Assembly (NCBI GenBank): GCA_024641025.1
Contig: JAHEDW010000002.1
Location: forward strand, 1 to 64,000
Length of the DNA: 64,000 nt
Reading direction: 5' to 3'
Origin: Gallionella sp.
GTDB taxonomy: Bacteria > Pseudomonadota > Gammaproteobacteria > Burkholderiales > Gallionellaceae
This document shows positions 54,295 to 63,530 of the stretch, one piece after another; within the stretch, counting starts at the first letter, position 1; each line of letters starts with the position of its first letter. The notes under the pieces are model-generated. The model had not been told where the DNA came from and searched no databases. It saw only the letters and a list, made by a program, of their open reading frames with translations. A program made the translations under genes and the position numbers.

Positions 54295-55878
54295 ATGCGT
54301 ATTGGCATTCCTGTCGAAACGACACAAGGTGAAAAGCGCGTTGCCACAGTGCCTGATGTCGTTGAGAAAATAATAAAGTTGGGTTTTCAGGTTTCAGTTG
54401 AGTCCGATGCGGGTAATGGGGCCAATTTCAGTGACGATACCTACCGCGCGGCCGGTGCCGACATCATCAAGGGCGTGGACAAGTTGTGGGCTGAGTCCGA
54501 CATTGTCTTCAAGGTGACCGTCCCGACGAGTGCCGAAGTTGCGCTGATGCGCGAAGGCATTACCTTGATCGGCTTTATATGGCCGGCGCAAAACCCGGAA
54601 TTGATGCAGCAACTGGCAGCGAAGAAAGCGACCGTTCTGGCCATCGACTGCTTGCCGCGAATGTTGAGTCGCGCCCAAAAAATGGATGCGTTGACCTCAC
54701 AGGCTGGTGTTGCGGGTTACCGTGCGGTGATCGAGGCCGCCAATGTTTTTGGTCGCTTCTTCAACGGACAGATCACCGCCGCAGGCAAAGTGCCTCCGGC
54801 CAAGGTATTCATCGCTGGTGCAGGTGTGGCCGGCTTGGCCGCGATCGGTGCAGCGGCCAGCCTGGGTGCCATCGTGCGTGCCAATGATACGCGCGCCGAA
54901 GTGGCCGACCAGGTCAAGTCGCTGGGGGGCGAGTTCGTGAGGGTCGATTATGAGGAAGAAGGCGGTGGCGGCGGTGGCTATGCCAAGGTGATGAGCGAGG
55001 GCTTCCAGCAGGCACAGCGCGAAATGTACGCCAGGCAGGCTAAGGAAGTGGATATCATCATCACTACAGCGCTGATCCCCGGCAAGCCTGCGCCAAGGCT
55101 CATCACCGCGGAGATGGTGCAAAGCATGAAACCGGGCAGCGTCATCGTTGATATGGCGGCAGAGCGCGGCGGCAACTGCGAACTGACTGAGCCTGGGCTA
55201 GCGGTGGAGAAGCATGGCGTGACCATCGTCGGTTACACCGATTTGAACAGTCGTCTGGCCAGGCAGTCTTCCACGCTGTATGCCACCAATCTGTTCCGCC
55301 TGACTGAAGAGTTGTGCAAGACCAAGGACGGCGTCATCAACGTCAATATGGAAGACGACGCGATTCGCGGGTTGACGGTCATCAAGGATGGAGCGATCAC
55401 CTGGCCCGCACCTCCGCCCAAACTGCCTGCGGCCGCGACCAAGCCGGCCGCGGCCAAGCCAATTACGCCTGCGCCCGCGCATGGTGAGCCGAGCGCGCCA
55501 ATGTCTGGCACCAAGCTGGCAGTCTTTTTCGGAATCGGTGCAGCGCTGTTCTGGCTGATTGGTGCGTATGCACCTGCAGCATTCCTCGGTCATTTCACCG
55601 TCTTCGTGCTTGCCTGCTTCGTCGGCTACATGGTGGTATGGAACGTCACGCCCGCTTTGCATACTCCGCTGATGAGCGTCACCAATGCGATCAGCAGCAT
55701 CATCGCCATCGGTGCGCTGGTGCAAATCGCCCCGCCACTCTCGATGCTGGGTAATATCATGGACAGGCCGGATGGCTGGATACGATGGCTCGCCATACTG
55801 GGCATTGCGCTCACTTCGATCAACATGTTCGGTGGTTTCGCCGTAACCCAGCGCATGCTGGCGATGTTCCGTAAGTAA
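54295..55878 (+). CDS. pntA: Proton-translocating NAD(P) transhydrogenase, alpha subunit
   Basis: Couples hydride transfer from NADH to NADP with proton entry, providing NADPH. The 527 residues comprise the cytoplasmic NAD-binding domain I ([23 protein letters not shown] at the start, [14 protein letters not shown] for [18 protein letters not shown]) and, after an alanine/proline-rich linker, four C-terminal membrane helices. This is the fused one-piece form of E. coli (510 residues) and not the PntAA/PntAB split of many alphaproteobacteria. A strong AGGAG precedes the ATG. A run of glycines near residue 225 is longer than usual. pntB follows after 11 bases. Confidence 0.97.
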   Translation: MRIGIPVETTQGEKRVATVPDVVEKIIKLGFQVSVESDAGNGANFSDDTYRAAGADIIKGVDKLWAESDIVFKVTVPTSAEVALMREGITLIGFIWPAQNPELMQQLAAKKATVLAIDCLPRMLSRAQKMDALTSQAGVAGYRAVIEAANVFGRFFNGQITAAGKVPPAKVFIAGAGVAGLAAIGAAASLGAIVRANDTRAEVADQVKSLGGEFVRVDYEEEGGGGGGYAKVMSEGFQQAQREMYARQAKEVDIIITTALIPGKPAPRLITAEMVQSMKPGSVIVDMAAERGGNCELTEPGLAVEKHGVTIVGYTDLNSRLARQSSTLYATNLFRLTEELCKTKDGVINVNMEDDAIRGLTVIKDGAITWPAPPPKLPAAATKPAAAKPITPAPAHGEPSAPMSGTKLAVFFGIGAALFWLIGAYAPAAFLGHFTVFVLACFVGYMVVWNVTPALHTPLMSVTNAISSIIAIGALVQIAPPLSMLGNIMDRPDGWIRWLAILGIALTSINMFGGFAVTQRMLAMFRK

Positions 55879-55889
55879 GGGAAATCATT

Positions 55890-57311
55890 ATGATGTCTGC
55901 AAGCTTTTCAACTGTCTCTTATATCGGCGCAATCATCCTGTTCATCCTGAGCTTGGGTGGTCTCTCAAATCCCGAGTCTTCTCGTCGCGGTAATTTCTAC
56001 GGCATCATCGGCATGACCCTCGCGGTACTGGCAACGGTGTTCGGTCCCAGGGTTTCGACGGCTGGGCTTCCCTGGATCATGGCTGCCATGGTAGTTGGTG
56101 GCAGCATTGGCCTGATCGCCGCGCGCAAGGTCAAGATGACGCAGATGCCGGAACTGGTTGCGCTGATGCACAGTCTGGTCGGTATGGCTGCCTGTTTGGT
56201 CGGTTTCGCGAATTACATCGATCCTGTGGCCTCTGCTGGTTTGAGCAGCGCCGAGAAAACCATCCACGAAATCGAGGTTTATATCGGTATCCTGATCGGC
56301 GCGATCACATTCTCAGGCTCCGTCATCGCCTTCGGAAAATTGTCGGCCATGATAGGCGGCAAGCCCATGCTGTTGCCGGGCCGTCACTGGATGAATCTTG
56401 TAGGTCTGCTGGTCGTCATTTATTTCGGCGGAGTTTTCCTGCATGCCGAGTCGGTAAGCGCCGGCATGATGGCGTTGGCCGTGATGACGGTGATTGCACT
56501 GTTGTTCGGTATCCATATGGTAATGGCCATCGGCGGTGCGGATATGCCGGTCGTGGTGTCCATGCTCAACAGCTACTCCGGTTGGGCGGCAGCAGCTACG
56601 GGCTTCATGCTGAATAACGACTTGCTGATAGTTATCGGTGCGCTGGTGGGTTCTTCCGGTGCCATACTTTCCTATATCATGTGCCGCGCGATGAACCGCA
56701 ATTTTATTCGCGTCATTGCAGGGGGCTTCGGTACCGGAGGCGGCAAAAAGTCTTCTGCTTCCGGCGATGTTCAACCAGCCGGAGAAGTTGTGCCTATCAG
56801 TGCAGTCGAAACAGCCGAATTGCTGCGCGAAGCCAAGAACGTGGTCATCGTTCCCGGCTATGGGATGGCGGTTGCGCAAGCCCAGCACACGGTGTATGAA
56901 ATTACCCGGCACCTTCGCGAGCATGGCGTCAATGTGCGCTTCGGCATCCACCCGGTGGCAGGGCGCATGCCAGGTCACATGAACGTGCTACTTGCTGAAG
57001 CGAAAGTACCTTACGACATCGTCATGGAAATGGAGGAGATCAACGAGGACTTCCCGGATACCGACGTCACGTTGGTGATCGGTGCCAACGACATCGTGAA
57101 TCCTGCGGCGCAGGAAAATCCAGACAGCCCCATTGCCGGCATGCCGGTTTTGGAAGTATGGAAGTCCAAGACCTCGATCATGATGAAGCGCAGCATGGCG
57201 ACCGGATATGCGGGCGTGGATAATCCGCTTTTCTACAAAGAGAACAACCGAATGTTGTTCGGCGATGCCAAGAAGATGTTGGAAGAAGTGTTCGTTGCAT
57301 TGAAATCGTAA
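55890..57311 (+). CDS. pntB: Proton-translocating NAD(P) transhydrogenase, beta subunit
   Basis: Second subunit with about nine membrane helices forming the proton channel and a C-terminal NADP-binding domain III. The 473 residues include the membrane block [22 protein letters not shown], the histidine in [33 protein letters not shown], and domain III with [40 protein letters not shown] and NPAAQ. Length is close to the 462 residues of E. coli PntB. It forms an operon with pntA and ends at a strong hairpin. The GC-rich codon use of pntAB stands out from the surrounding genes. Confidence 0.97.
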   Translation: MMSASFSTVSYIGAIILFILSLGGLSNPESSRRGNFYGIIGMTLAVLATVFGPRVSTAGLPWIMAAMVVGGSIGLIAARKVKMTQMPELVALMHSLVGMAACLVGFANYIDPVASAGLSSAEKTIHEIEVYIGILIGAITFSGSVIAFGKLSAMIGGKPMLLPGRHWMNLVGLLVVIYFGGVFLHAESVSAGMMALAVMTVIALLFGIHMVMAIGGADMPVVVSMLNSYSGWAAAATGFMLNNDLLIVIGALVGSSGAILSYIMCRAMNRNFIRVIAGGFGTGGGKKSSASGDVQPAGEVVPISAVETAELLREAKNVVIVPGYGMAVAQAQHTVYEITRHLREHGVNVRFGIHPVAGRMPGHMNVLLAEAKVPYDIVMEMEEINEDFPDTDVTLVIGANDIVNPAAQENPDSPIAGMPVLEVWKSKTSIMMKRSMATGYAGVDNPLFYKENNRMLFGDAKKMLEEVFVALKS

Positions 57312-57334
57312 CAGGATAGATACTGGTTGTTGAA

Positions 57335-57365
57335 CGGGAGTCATGTTCTTCCGACATGACTCCCG
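57335..57365. terminator. Hairpin terminator between pntB and the DUF4149 gene
   Basis: A perfect 12-base stem, CGGGAGTCATGT with ACATGACTCCCG, around a 7-base loop, 24 bases after the pntB stop codon. The following T-run is weak, but position between converging genes suggests it serves both. Confidence 0.6.
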
Positions 57366-57438
57366 CTCTTAGTCCAACTTTCAACTTCCACTCATGTACG
57401 CAGGAATGGACGAATGTAAGGCGAGGTGCATCGAGCCA

Positions 57439-57894
57439 TTACGACTGCCGTGTCTTTATGGCTACAAACGCCCCCAGCAAACTTTGTGTCAGGTAGATGA
57501 TGCTGGAGATGCCGTGCAGCATCTTGAAACGTTGGGCCAGTTCGCTCTGCATCACATCAAGCGGTAACGCTTGAGCCTTGAGATCTGCCATGATCGGTTG
57601 GATGCCGAATTGGATGACCAGGGTCAGCAGCAACATTAACGATATTACCCAGAAAAAGATCTGACGGAAGGCCGTTTGACCAAATTCACTGAAGCGCTGG
57701 ATCAGCAGAAACGCGCCGCACACCATGCCGATATAGGCAACCAATGTAAACATTTGTCCGGCCAACATGCCTGCTAGCTGTCTGTCCGGTTGTGCATAGA
57801 AGAGCACTGGCACTGCCAGATATCCTACTGCCCAAAGGCTGCCTACCCAGGCAGTGATCATCAGCGAAGAGAGATGTCGCAAAACAAAATTCAT
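57439..57894 (-). CDS. DUF4149 integral membrane protein
   Basis: A 151-residue inner-membrane protein with four predicted helices. The first contains SSLMITAWVGSLWAVGYLAVPVLF and the last ISSIIYLTQSLLGAFVAI, typical of the DUF4149/TMEM205-like family found in betaproteobacteria. The function is unknown. ATG 57894 gives the standard start RHLSSLMITAW; an earlier in-frame codon adds 21 residues of unlikely sequence. It is a single gene converging with pntB. Confidence 0.75.
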   Translation of the reverse strand: MNFVLRHLSSLMITAWVGSLWAVGYLAVPVLFYAQPDRQLAGMLAGQMFTLVAYIGMVCGAFLLIQRFSEFGQTAFRQIFFWVISLMLLLTLVIQFGIQPIMADLKAQALPLDVMQSELAQRFKMLHGISSIIYLTQSLLGAFVAIKTRQS

Positions 57895-58031
57895 GGTAAA
57901 CAGGGTTACACGCAATAACTTGAGGGAGAGTGCCGAAAATTTCCGGCCAGATACCATCTGGACAATATCACAACACTAGCCTAACCTGTTAGACGTTGTC
58001 ACAAATTGATTAAATTAGGAAGATGATAGCC

Positions 58032-58415
58032 ATGTATTACATTGTAGATACCGGAAAGACGTTCGAGCAGGCTGCAGTCGACCTGGAGGCGGCTGTGAAG
58101 CGCAACGAGTTCGGTGTGTTGCATATCCATGATTTGGGTAACACGTTGCGAAGCAAAGGAATGGACTTTACTGAGCAATGTAAAGTTTTCGAAGTATGCA
58201 ATCCACACCAGGCTGTGAAGGTGCTCAATAGCGATATGAGTCTGAATATGGCGTTGCCTTGCCGCATATCAGTGTACACCGAGAAGGGTAGGACCAAGAT
58301 CGGGATGATCAAACCAGTTCCGATGCTGGCAGCGTTGTCGCAAGACCAGGTGCTAGTTGGCGTTGCACAAGAGGTTGAAGCCAAGACGAAGAAGATTATT
58401 GATGAATCCAGATAG
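58032..58415 (+). CDS. DUF302-family protein
   Basis: A 127-residue cytoplasmic protein of the DUF302 family, with YYIVDTGKTFEQAAVDLEAAV at the start and the core strand-turn FEVCNPHQAVKVLN followed by LPCRISVYTEKGRTKIGMI. The family has a swapped-strand alpha-beta fold and no proven function. ATG 58032 is preferred because AGGAAG lies nine bases before it, whereas ATG 58023 follows the same motif too closely. It is not linked to any neighbour by overlap. Confidence 0.78.
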   Translation: MYYIVDTGKTFEQAAVDLEAAVKRNEFGVLHIHDLGNTLRSKGMDFTEQCKVFEVCNPHQAVKVLNSDMSLNMALPCRISVYTEKGRTKIGMIKPVPMLAALSQDQVLVGVAQEVEAKTKKIIDESR

Positions 58416-58495
58416 ATAACAATACGTGGGTAACGGAAAATTGAAAATTTCTATATTCGTTAATATGAACGCTATTCCTTGATCGGAGCCCGGTG

Positions 58496-59137
58496 ATGCA
58501 ATTTCCAGCTTGGGCTGATCAGGTAAAATATCTGATTGGAATTTTTGCCATACTTAACCCGCTCGGGGTAATTCCAATTTACCTTAGTATGATGACAGAC
58601 CGTCGTCCGGAAATGATGGACCGAACTGCGTTCAAGTCATCTGTTGCCGTGGCGGTGATATTGACCCTTGCCGTCTGGACTGGCGATAGCCTGCTTTCTT
58701 TCTTCGGTATTGGTATTCCTGCATTCCGAATTGCCGGAGGACTTCTTGTACTCCTTATCGCGATTGCTATGTTCGGAGCAAAAACAAGTCCTGCACGTCA
58801 CACCGAAGCTGAGCAGGCTGAAGGGGAAGCAAAAGATGACATCGCAGTAGTGCCTCTGGCAATCCCATTGCTTGCTGGTCCTGGTGCGATAAGTCTTGCC
58901 ATCGTCGATGCACATCAGGCAAATGGCCTACCAGACAAGATCGTGTTCAGTATCGGGATAATCGGTGTTGCTATGATCGTCTGGTTGGTGTTGCGGCTGG
59001 CAGAACCAATTGGCAAGCGCCTCGGTACAGGTGGCCTGAATATTGCGACTCGTGTCATGGGTTTGATACTTGCTTCAATGGCCGTGCAGTTCATGGCTGA
59101 TGGTATGCTTGAATTATTTCCCGGTCTGACTAATTGA
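58496..59137 (+). CDS. MarC-family integral membrane protein
   Basis: A 213-residue protein with six membrane helices of the MarC/YchE family: FAILNPLGVIPIYLSMM at the N-terminus, AGGLLVLLIAIAMFGA and VVPLAIPLLAGPGAISLAI in the middle, MGLILASMAVQFMADGM at the end. The transport role is unproven; an earlier link to multiple antibiotic resistance was not upheld for E. coli MarC. CGGAG lies seven bases before ATG 58496, which is therefore preferred over the GTG at 58493. Confidence 0.9.
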   Translation: MQFPAWADQVKYLIGIFAILNPLGVIPIYLSMMTDRRPEMMDRTAFKSSVAVAVILTLAVWTGDSLLSFFGIGIPAFRIAGGLLVLLIAIAMFGAKTSPARHTEAEQAEGEAKDDIAVVPLAIPLLAGPGAISLAIVDAHQANGLPDKIVFSIGIIGVAMIVWLVLRLAEPIGKRLGTGGLNIATRVMGLILASMAVQFMADGMLELFPGLTN

Positions 59138-59282
59138 GTGAATTTCCGGAAGACGCAGTCTTTGATCTTAAGTACTGCCTATCGGATCATGGAAACTGGC
59201 TTCCAGTCAATCTCACTGTTTCTGGGTTATGACGCCACCACATCACACATTCAAAGCAATAGTGGCCTGAAAATTTTCGAAA

Positions 59283-59783
59283 ATGCCATATCTGTTTTAT
59301 TTCAGGAAGCTGTTTTTTTTCGCCTTGATGACGATTCCCATGACATCTGTGGCTGAAACCAAGGGGTTTCTTTCATTTATTGATTCCAAGCAGATCAATG
59401 AGATTTGGATAAATCCCGGGTTTTATTCCTACCACGTCCAGAGAAGCAAGGGACTGAATGACAACAATATCGGACTGGGGGGGGAGTACCGTTATTCAAC
59501 GATAAGTTCGTTCTCGATTGGTGTATATGACAATAGTGACAGTTTGACTTCACACTATGTTGGTTGGTACTGGCAGCCCTTGGCAGTAGGCTCCGTTCGA
59601 TGTGGAGCTGTCGTAGGGGTGATCGATGGATATCATACGTGGAATGGCAACTGGTTTGTCGCAGCTATTCCCGCAGCAAGCATCGAATATAAGAATTTTG
59701 GGGTAAACCTGTTGTTGATACCAAGTTACCAAGACAAATTATATGGTTCCATAACCTTCCAATTGAAAATCAGGGTATTTTGA
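59283..59783 (+). CDS. PagP-like outer-membrane beta-barrel protein
   Basis: A 166-residue protein with a cleavable signal peptide ending near residue 24 (TSVAETKG) and an alternating aromatic strand pattern ending in phenylalanine, as in outer-membrane barrels. It resembles the lipid A palmitoyltransferase PagP: an amphipathic N-terminal helix, His51 in FYSYHVQR and the dyad region VYDNSDSLTS correspond in order to catalytic His33 and Asp76-Ser77. PLAVGSVRCGAVVGV and IPAASIEYKNFGVNLLLIP align with the later strands. Similarity is low, so the enzyme activity is an inference. The arn genes elsewhere in the window make a lipid A link attractive. Confidence 0.5.
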   Translation: MPYLFYFRKLFFFALMTIPMTSVAETKGFLSFIDSKQINEIWINPGFYSYHVQRSKGLNDNNIGLGGEYRYSTISSFSIGVYDNSDSLTSHYVGWYWQPLAVGSVRCGAVVGVIDGYHTWNGNWFVAAIPAASIEYKNFGVNLLLIPSYQDKLYGSITFQLKIRVF

Positions 59784-60074
59784 AAAAGAATTCGACTTAA
59801 ATTGATGCTAAGTTTCTTGAGGCTTACTTGAGGATGAAAGTTTCCATCAACAGGCAATGATGGATCATGTCCTGTTTGGGTCGCTAGAAGTGAGAAACTT
59901 TTAGGAATCTGTATTATCATACTGTTTTGGTTGATCTATTTGTCGGTTGCCCATATTCAGGCAGTTGTTCTGAGCTTGCCAGCGTCCGAATTCAGTTTCC
60001 CTAGGTGGAAGCCGTGCTGAATATCTGTCATGTCATCAAGTAAAATTACAATTAGATAATATTGGAGGGGAATC

Positions 60075-60803
60075 ATGTTCAAATTATTATTTGCGGTAGT
60101 CATGCTGCTGCTTTCTAATGCTGTGTTTTCAGCTGAGGGTGTCCATTGGGAATACTCTGGGGAAGCAGGGCCGGATAACTGGGCAAAGCTTAGCCCTGAG
60201 TTCGGTGCCTGTAACGGTAAAAATCAGTCCCCCATCAACCTTGCAGGTTTTATCGAGGCTGAACTTGAGCACATTACATTCAACTACAAGGCCGGAACTT
60301 CGGAAGTTCTTAACAATGGACATACAGTGCAAATCAATGCGGTTCCTGGGAGTAGTATTTCAATTGACGGGATTCAGTTCGACCTGAAACAGTTTCATTT
60401 TCACGCGCCGAGTGAGAACTTGATAAATGGAAAATCCTACCCGATGGAGGCTCACCTAGTTCACGCTGACAAAGATGGCAACCTGGCTGTTGTTGCCGTG
60501 ATGTTTTCAGAAGGAGAAAAGAACAGAGGTCTTGAAAAGGCTTGGGGACAGATGCCGGAGGCTGGGATGAAGCAGGCTTTAGCATCCAGTATTTCTCCGA
60601 CTGAGATTCTACCTCCACATCGTAATTACTACCGCTTTAATGGTTCGCTCACAACACCACCATGCTCTGAGGGCGTGCGGTGGTTGGTGATGAAGCACTC
60701 GATTACGGCATCCAAAGAACAGATTGAGAAATTTGCTCACGTGATGCATCATCCTAACAACCGTCCGGTGCAGCAAGTAAATGCACGCCCAGTATTAAAA
60801 TAG
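60075..60803 (+). CDS. cah: Periplasmic alpha-carbonic anhydrase
   Basis: Interconverts carbon dioxide and bicarbonate in the periplasm. The 242 residues begin with a signal peptide cleaved near residue 20 (NAVFSAEG), followed by WEYSGEAGPDNWAKL and NGKNQSPINL. The three zinc histidines are in QFHFHAPSEN and MEAHLVH, and the proton-shuttle region and LTTPPCSEGVRWLVM are conserved. Cysteines at about 46 and 196 should form the usual disulfide. GGAGGGG precedes the ATG. A strong terminator follows, so it is its own transcription unit. Confidence 0.95.
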   Translation: MFKLLFAVVMLLLSNAVFSAEGVHWEYSGEAGPDNWAKLSPEFGACNGKNQSPINLAGFIEAELEHITFNYKAGTSEVLNNGHTVQINAVPGSSISIDGIQFDLKQFHFHAPSENLINGKSYPMEAHLVHADKDGNLAVVAVMFSEGEKNRGLEKAWGQMPEAGMKQALASSISPTEILPPHRNYYRFNGSLTTPPCSEGVRWLVMKHSITASKEQIEKFAHVMHHPNNRPVQQVNARPVLK

Positions 60804-60827
60804 TTCGCGTCATCTTTTTGTCAACGG

Positions 60828-60857
60828 GGACCGGCTTTGATAGCCGGTCCTTTTTTT
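60828..60857 (+). terminator. Rho-independent terminator after carbonic anhydrase
   Basis: A perfect 9-base stem GGACCGGCT with AGCCGGTCC around TTGAT, followed by seven T residues, 25 bases after the stop codon. Confidence 0.93.
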
Positions 60858-60915
60858 CGGTCTTACTCCTGTTAGGTAGTTGCCGAAGGGCCAAACAATA
60901 TCTGTCTGGCGTATG

Positions 60916-61170
60916 TTAATGCAGTATCCGGTTGGAAGGATTCAGCAGTTGAGTTATATCTCCTGAAGTTTTTGCTTGGGTCCTCGGACCTTCAATTTTT
61001 ACTTGAGCCCAGTCTGCCAACTCTCCTGAACCCCAAGACAGCATGGCGGCAAGAGTGAAAACCAGCATGGTGCGAGTCATGCCCTTGGGAATATCCTGAT
61101 TATCCAGGTAGCGGTTGAGAAACCATGCCGCAACAAAAAAAACGAAGGTAGAGATTATCAGGTTCAGCAT
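60916..61170 (-). CDS. Small membrane protein, unknown
   Basis: An 84-residue protein with two likely membrane helices, at about residues 3-20 and 34-50, separated by a charged loop NRYLDNQDIPKGMTRT, and a hydrophilic tail. No family is recognised and the ribosome-binding site is weak. It follows the propeller lipoprotein gene on the same strand after about 80 bases and could be co-transcribed with it. Confidence 0.45.
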   Translation of the reverse strand: MLNLIISTFVFFVAAWFLNRYLDNQDIPKGMTRTMLVFTLAAMLSWGSGELADWAQVKIEGPRTQAKTSGDITQLLNPSNRILH

Positions 61171-61247
61171 TGTAGAAGTCCATGCGACATAAATAATCTC
61201 CTCGGGTAATTTTCAGAAAAGTTGGTAAACGTATCTTAATGTTGATA

Positions 61248-62600
61248 TCAGAATGCACTTGCAGTGGTACCCGAGTTCCCTGCGGCAACATAACCGAACC
61301 CGCTGCTGACCAAGGTGTTTAGAGTGCCTATATTGGTGCTGTTTCCGCTAGACCATGTCAGGCCGTTGACACTTGTGAAGGTATTGCCCAAGCTATCGGC
61401 CGCCACAAATTGAGCGGTTGAAACGAAGCCTAATTCAGGATCGATAAAAGAAGGGAACACGAACTGAATCTCTGAAGTGACGCCGGTCAAATTCGATGTG
61501 CCTATGGACTGCGCAGTCCAAGTTGCCCCACCATCTTTGCTGGTTACTACCGTCCCTGCATCGCCTACGGCTACAAAGATGGAGCCACTCGATGTGACTT
61601 GCCGGAGATTGATTGAGGGAATGCTTGGGGTTGGTGTCTGGACTGACCAATTTATACCATCAAAACTAGTGACTATCGTACCGTTGTCTCCAACCGCAAC
61701 ATACCGAGCACCATGATTTATCCCATGCAGATTATTGGTGGTGGCTGAAGTGGCTGTGCGGGATGTCCAACTTATCCCGTCAGTGCTAGAGAGTATTTCT
61801 CCTGAATCGCCTACAGTGAAAAAAACACCTGAAACTTGTGTTATTGCACGCAATGCTGGGTTGGCAGCATTGTATGGATTGCCGACATCCCATGTGATGC
61901 CATCTAGGCTATAGAAAGAGGCACCCCCATCGCCAACGACTACCCAACGTAATGACGGGTTGGTCAGATCGTTCTGTCTGGCAGCATTACCAGCGACCGC
62001 ATTAAGATTGTAGAGATATCCTGACAAGGATCTATTGTTCCAATTTAGACCGTTAGTCACACCATCAGTTATGTCACTGGTAAAGATTGCACCATTGGCT
62101 CCAACGGCAACAAAACTTCCAGAAGCGCTGAACGAATTATTGGAGCAAGTCGTCAGGCTCGTATATCCCAAACCATAAATGTTTTCAATCAAGGACACAG
62201 GGTTGAGTGTCCAGGTGCCGGCACTGGCATTGTAAGGTGGTATCGTCGAGGATATGGTCGGGGAACTCGATCCACCTGGCCCGCCATTGATGCGACCATT
62301 CATGGCAAAATAAAACTGTGTTCCGCTAAACAGGCCGCAGACATAGAACGGAGGTCTGACAGTGAGGTATGCATGCGCAAAGGGCAAGCCAGTCCAGTCA
62401 AAAGCAGTGAGCCTTGGATCAGTCGCTGTAAAAAGCCAGTATTCAACACCAGGGTCGGCTGTCCAAGTAATCAGAACTCTGCCGTCCCCAGCAGTAGCTG
62501 CAAGATCCGTTGGGGGTGGGGCTGAAGACCCTTTGCCTTGGCAACCGCCTAACGAGGCTGTCACCAAAACAGCGAGTAACAAGTAAAACAATTTTTTCAC
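61248..62600 (-). CDS. Beta-propeller lipoprotein
   Basis: A 450-residue predicted lipoprotein: signal peptide with lipobox LGGC at residues 17-20, then a glycine/serine/proline linker. A fibronectin-type-III-like segment follows at about 30-110 (PPTDLAATAGDGRVLITWTA). Seven repeats built on FVAVGDNGTIVTSxDGxxW come next, one blade every 40 residues or so, as in YCF48-, BNR- or sialidase-type seven-bladed propellers. The final blade closes with YVAAGNSGTTASAF. It should be anchored in the outer membrane or facing the periplasm. The role is unknown; such proteins bind polysaccharides or other proteins. Confidence 0.82.
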   Translation of the reverse strand: MKKLFYLLLAVLVTASLGGCQGKGSSAPPPTDLAATAGDGRVLITWTADPGVEYWLFTATDPRLTAFDWTGLPFAHAYLTVRPPFYVCGLFSGTQFYFAMNGRINGGPGGSSSPTISSTIPPYNASAGTWTLNPVSLIENIYGLGYTSLTTCSNNSFSASGSFVAVGANGAIFTSDITDGVTNGLNWNNRSLSGYLYNLNAVAGNAARQNDLTNPSLRWVVVGDGGASFYSLDGITWDVGNPYNAANPALRAITQVSGVFFTVGDSGEILSSTDGISWTSRTATSATTNNLHGINHGARYVAVGDNGTIVTSFDGINWSVQTPTPSIPSINLRQVTSSGSIFVAVGDAGTVVTSKDGGATWTAQSIGTSNLTGVTSEIQFVFPSFIDPELGFVSTAQFVAADSLGNTFTSVNGLTWSSGNSTNIGTLNTLVSSGFGYVAAGNSGTTASAF

Positions 62601-62879
62601 TCTAGAATTCCTTGAAGGTGGAGATACTCAGTAGCGGTGTTATTAATGCGGATACCTAGTTGCAAAACAGGTTTATACAATTATATCGCCCAATCGCAAC
62701 CTTACTTCGAAGTTAGACAGGGCCAAGAATAAGCTGTTGTTGAGCGACGGCTAAGATACATGACACAGCTGAAAATTGAAAGCGTCATTGTCGATTTCCT
62801 TGCCTTGCGAATATGGATTTGGATTAGGCACAGTGTTTAGTGTGCACTTCGTAAATATAACTCTGGGATAGCATGAGTG

Positions 62880-63530
62880 TCATGCTTTATTTGTGATGAT
62901 TACGGGTATGTCATCCGGTTGCCATGGGGGATATTTTTTCATAACCCTAACAAATCGATCAGAGTACAGCATGGAATTTAGCCAGAGTTTCAGCTTTGAA
63001 TATGGTGAGTGGTCGAACCAGTTCTTGTCCACGCCGGCGAATTGCCGAATAAATGGAAACAGGCCTGCATCTGCAATGGATAGAGTCGAACCAAGCAAGT
63101 AGGGTGTCGAACGTAACCGAATTTCGAGATTCTGCAAAATTATTTCCGCCTGAACCCGATAATAGGATTGCGTGTGCTCTGGATATCGGTCTGGGTATTT
63201 GTATCGATCCAGTTGACCTTTGAAAATGGTATCGTTCTGGGCAACAAGCTTGCTTGCAGCATCGATGCTGGAACCGTCTTGACCTAGCCATGCCTCAGGA
63301 TCATCTTGGTGCAGGGCCCATAGCATGATCTCCCAACTTTCATCGATCACATGTCCATCCGGTTGTACAAGAACAGGTACGCTCCCCTTGGAAGATAAGT
63401 TCAGCATGCTTTCTGGCTTGTTTCGCAGCTTAACCTCGCGTAATTCATAGTTTATACCGGCAGCATTGAGAGCAAGGCGTGCACGTATCGCATAAGGGCA
63501 ACGGCAAAAGGAATACAGAACGGGCAACAT
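62880..63530 (-). CDS. Glutathione S-transferase family protein
   Basis: A 216-residue cytoplasmic protein with a thioredoxin-fold N-domain and an all-helical C-domain. The N-terminus LPVLYSFCRCPYAIRARLAL contains a CPYA-type cysteine, as in omega-class GSTs and glutaredoxin-2, followed by the cis-proline block GSVPVLVQPDGHVIDESWEI, which binds glutathione. The C-domain holds an aspartate-containing capping box (GSTLSIADAGLFPFI). ATG 63530 matches the start of the fold; a longer frame adds 16 residues. The substrate cannot be predicted. Confidence 0.85.
   Translation of the reverse strand: MLPVLYSFCRCPYAIRARLALNAAGINYELREVKLRNKPESMLNLSSKGSVPVLVQPDGHVIDESWEIMLWALHQDDPEAWLGQDGSSIDAASKLVAQNDTIFKGQLDRYKYPDRYPEHTQSYYRVQAEIILQNLEIRLRSTPYLLGSTLSIADAGLFPFIRQFAGVDKNWFDHSPYSKLKLWLNSMLYSDRFVRVMKKYPPWQPDDIPVIITNKA

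Noticed and set aside
56313-56978. A 221-codon minus-strand frame opposite pntB.
   Set aside because: Histidine-rich nonsense typical of the antisense of a GC-rich membrane-protein gene; pntB is certain.
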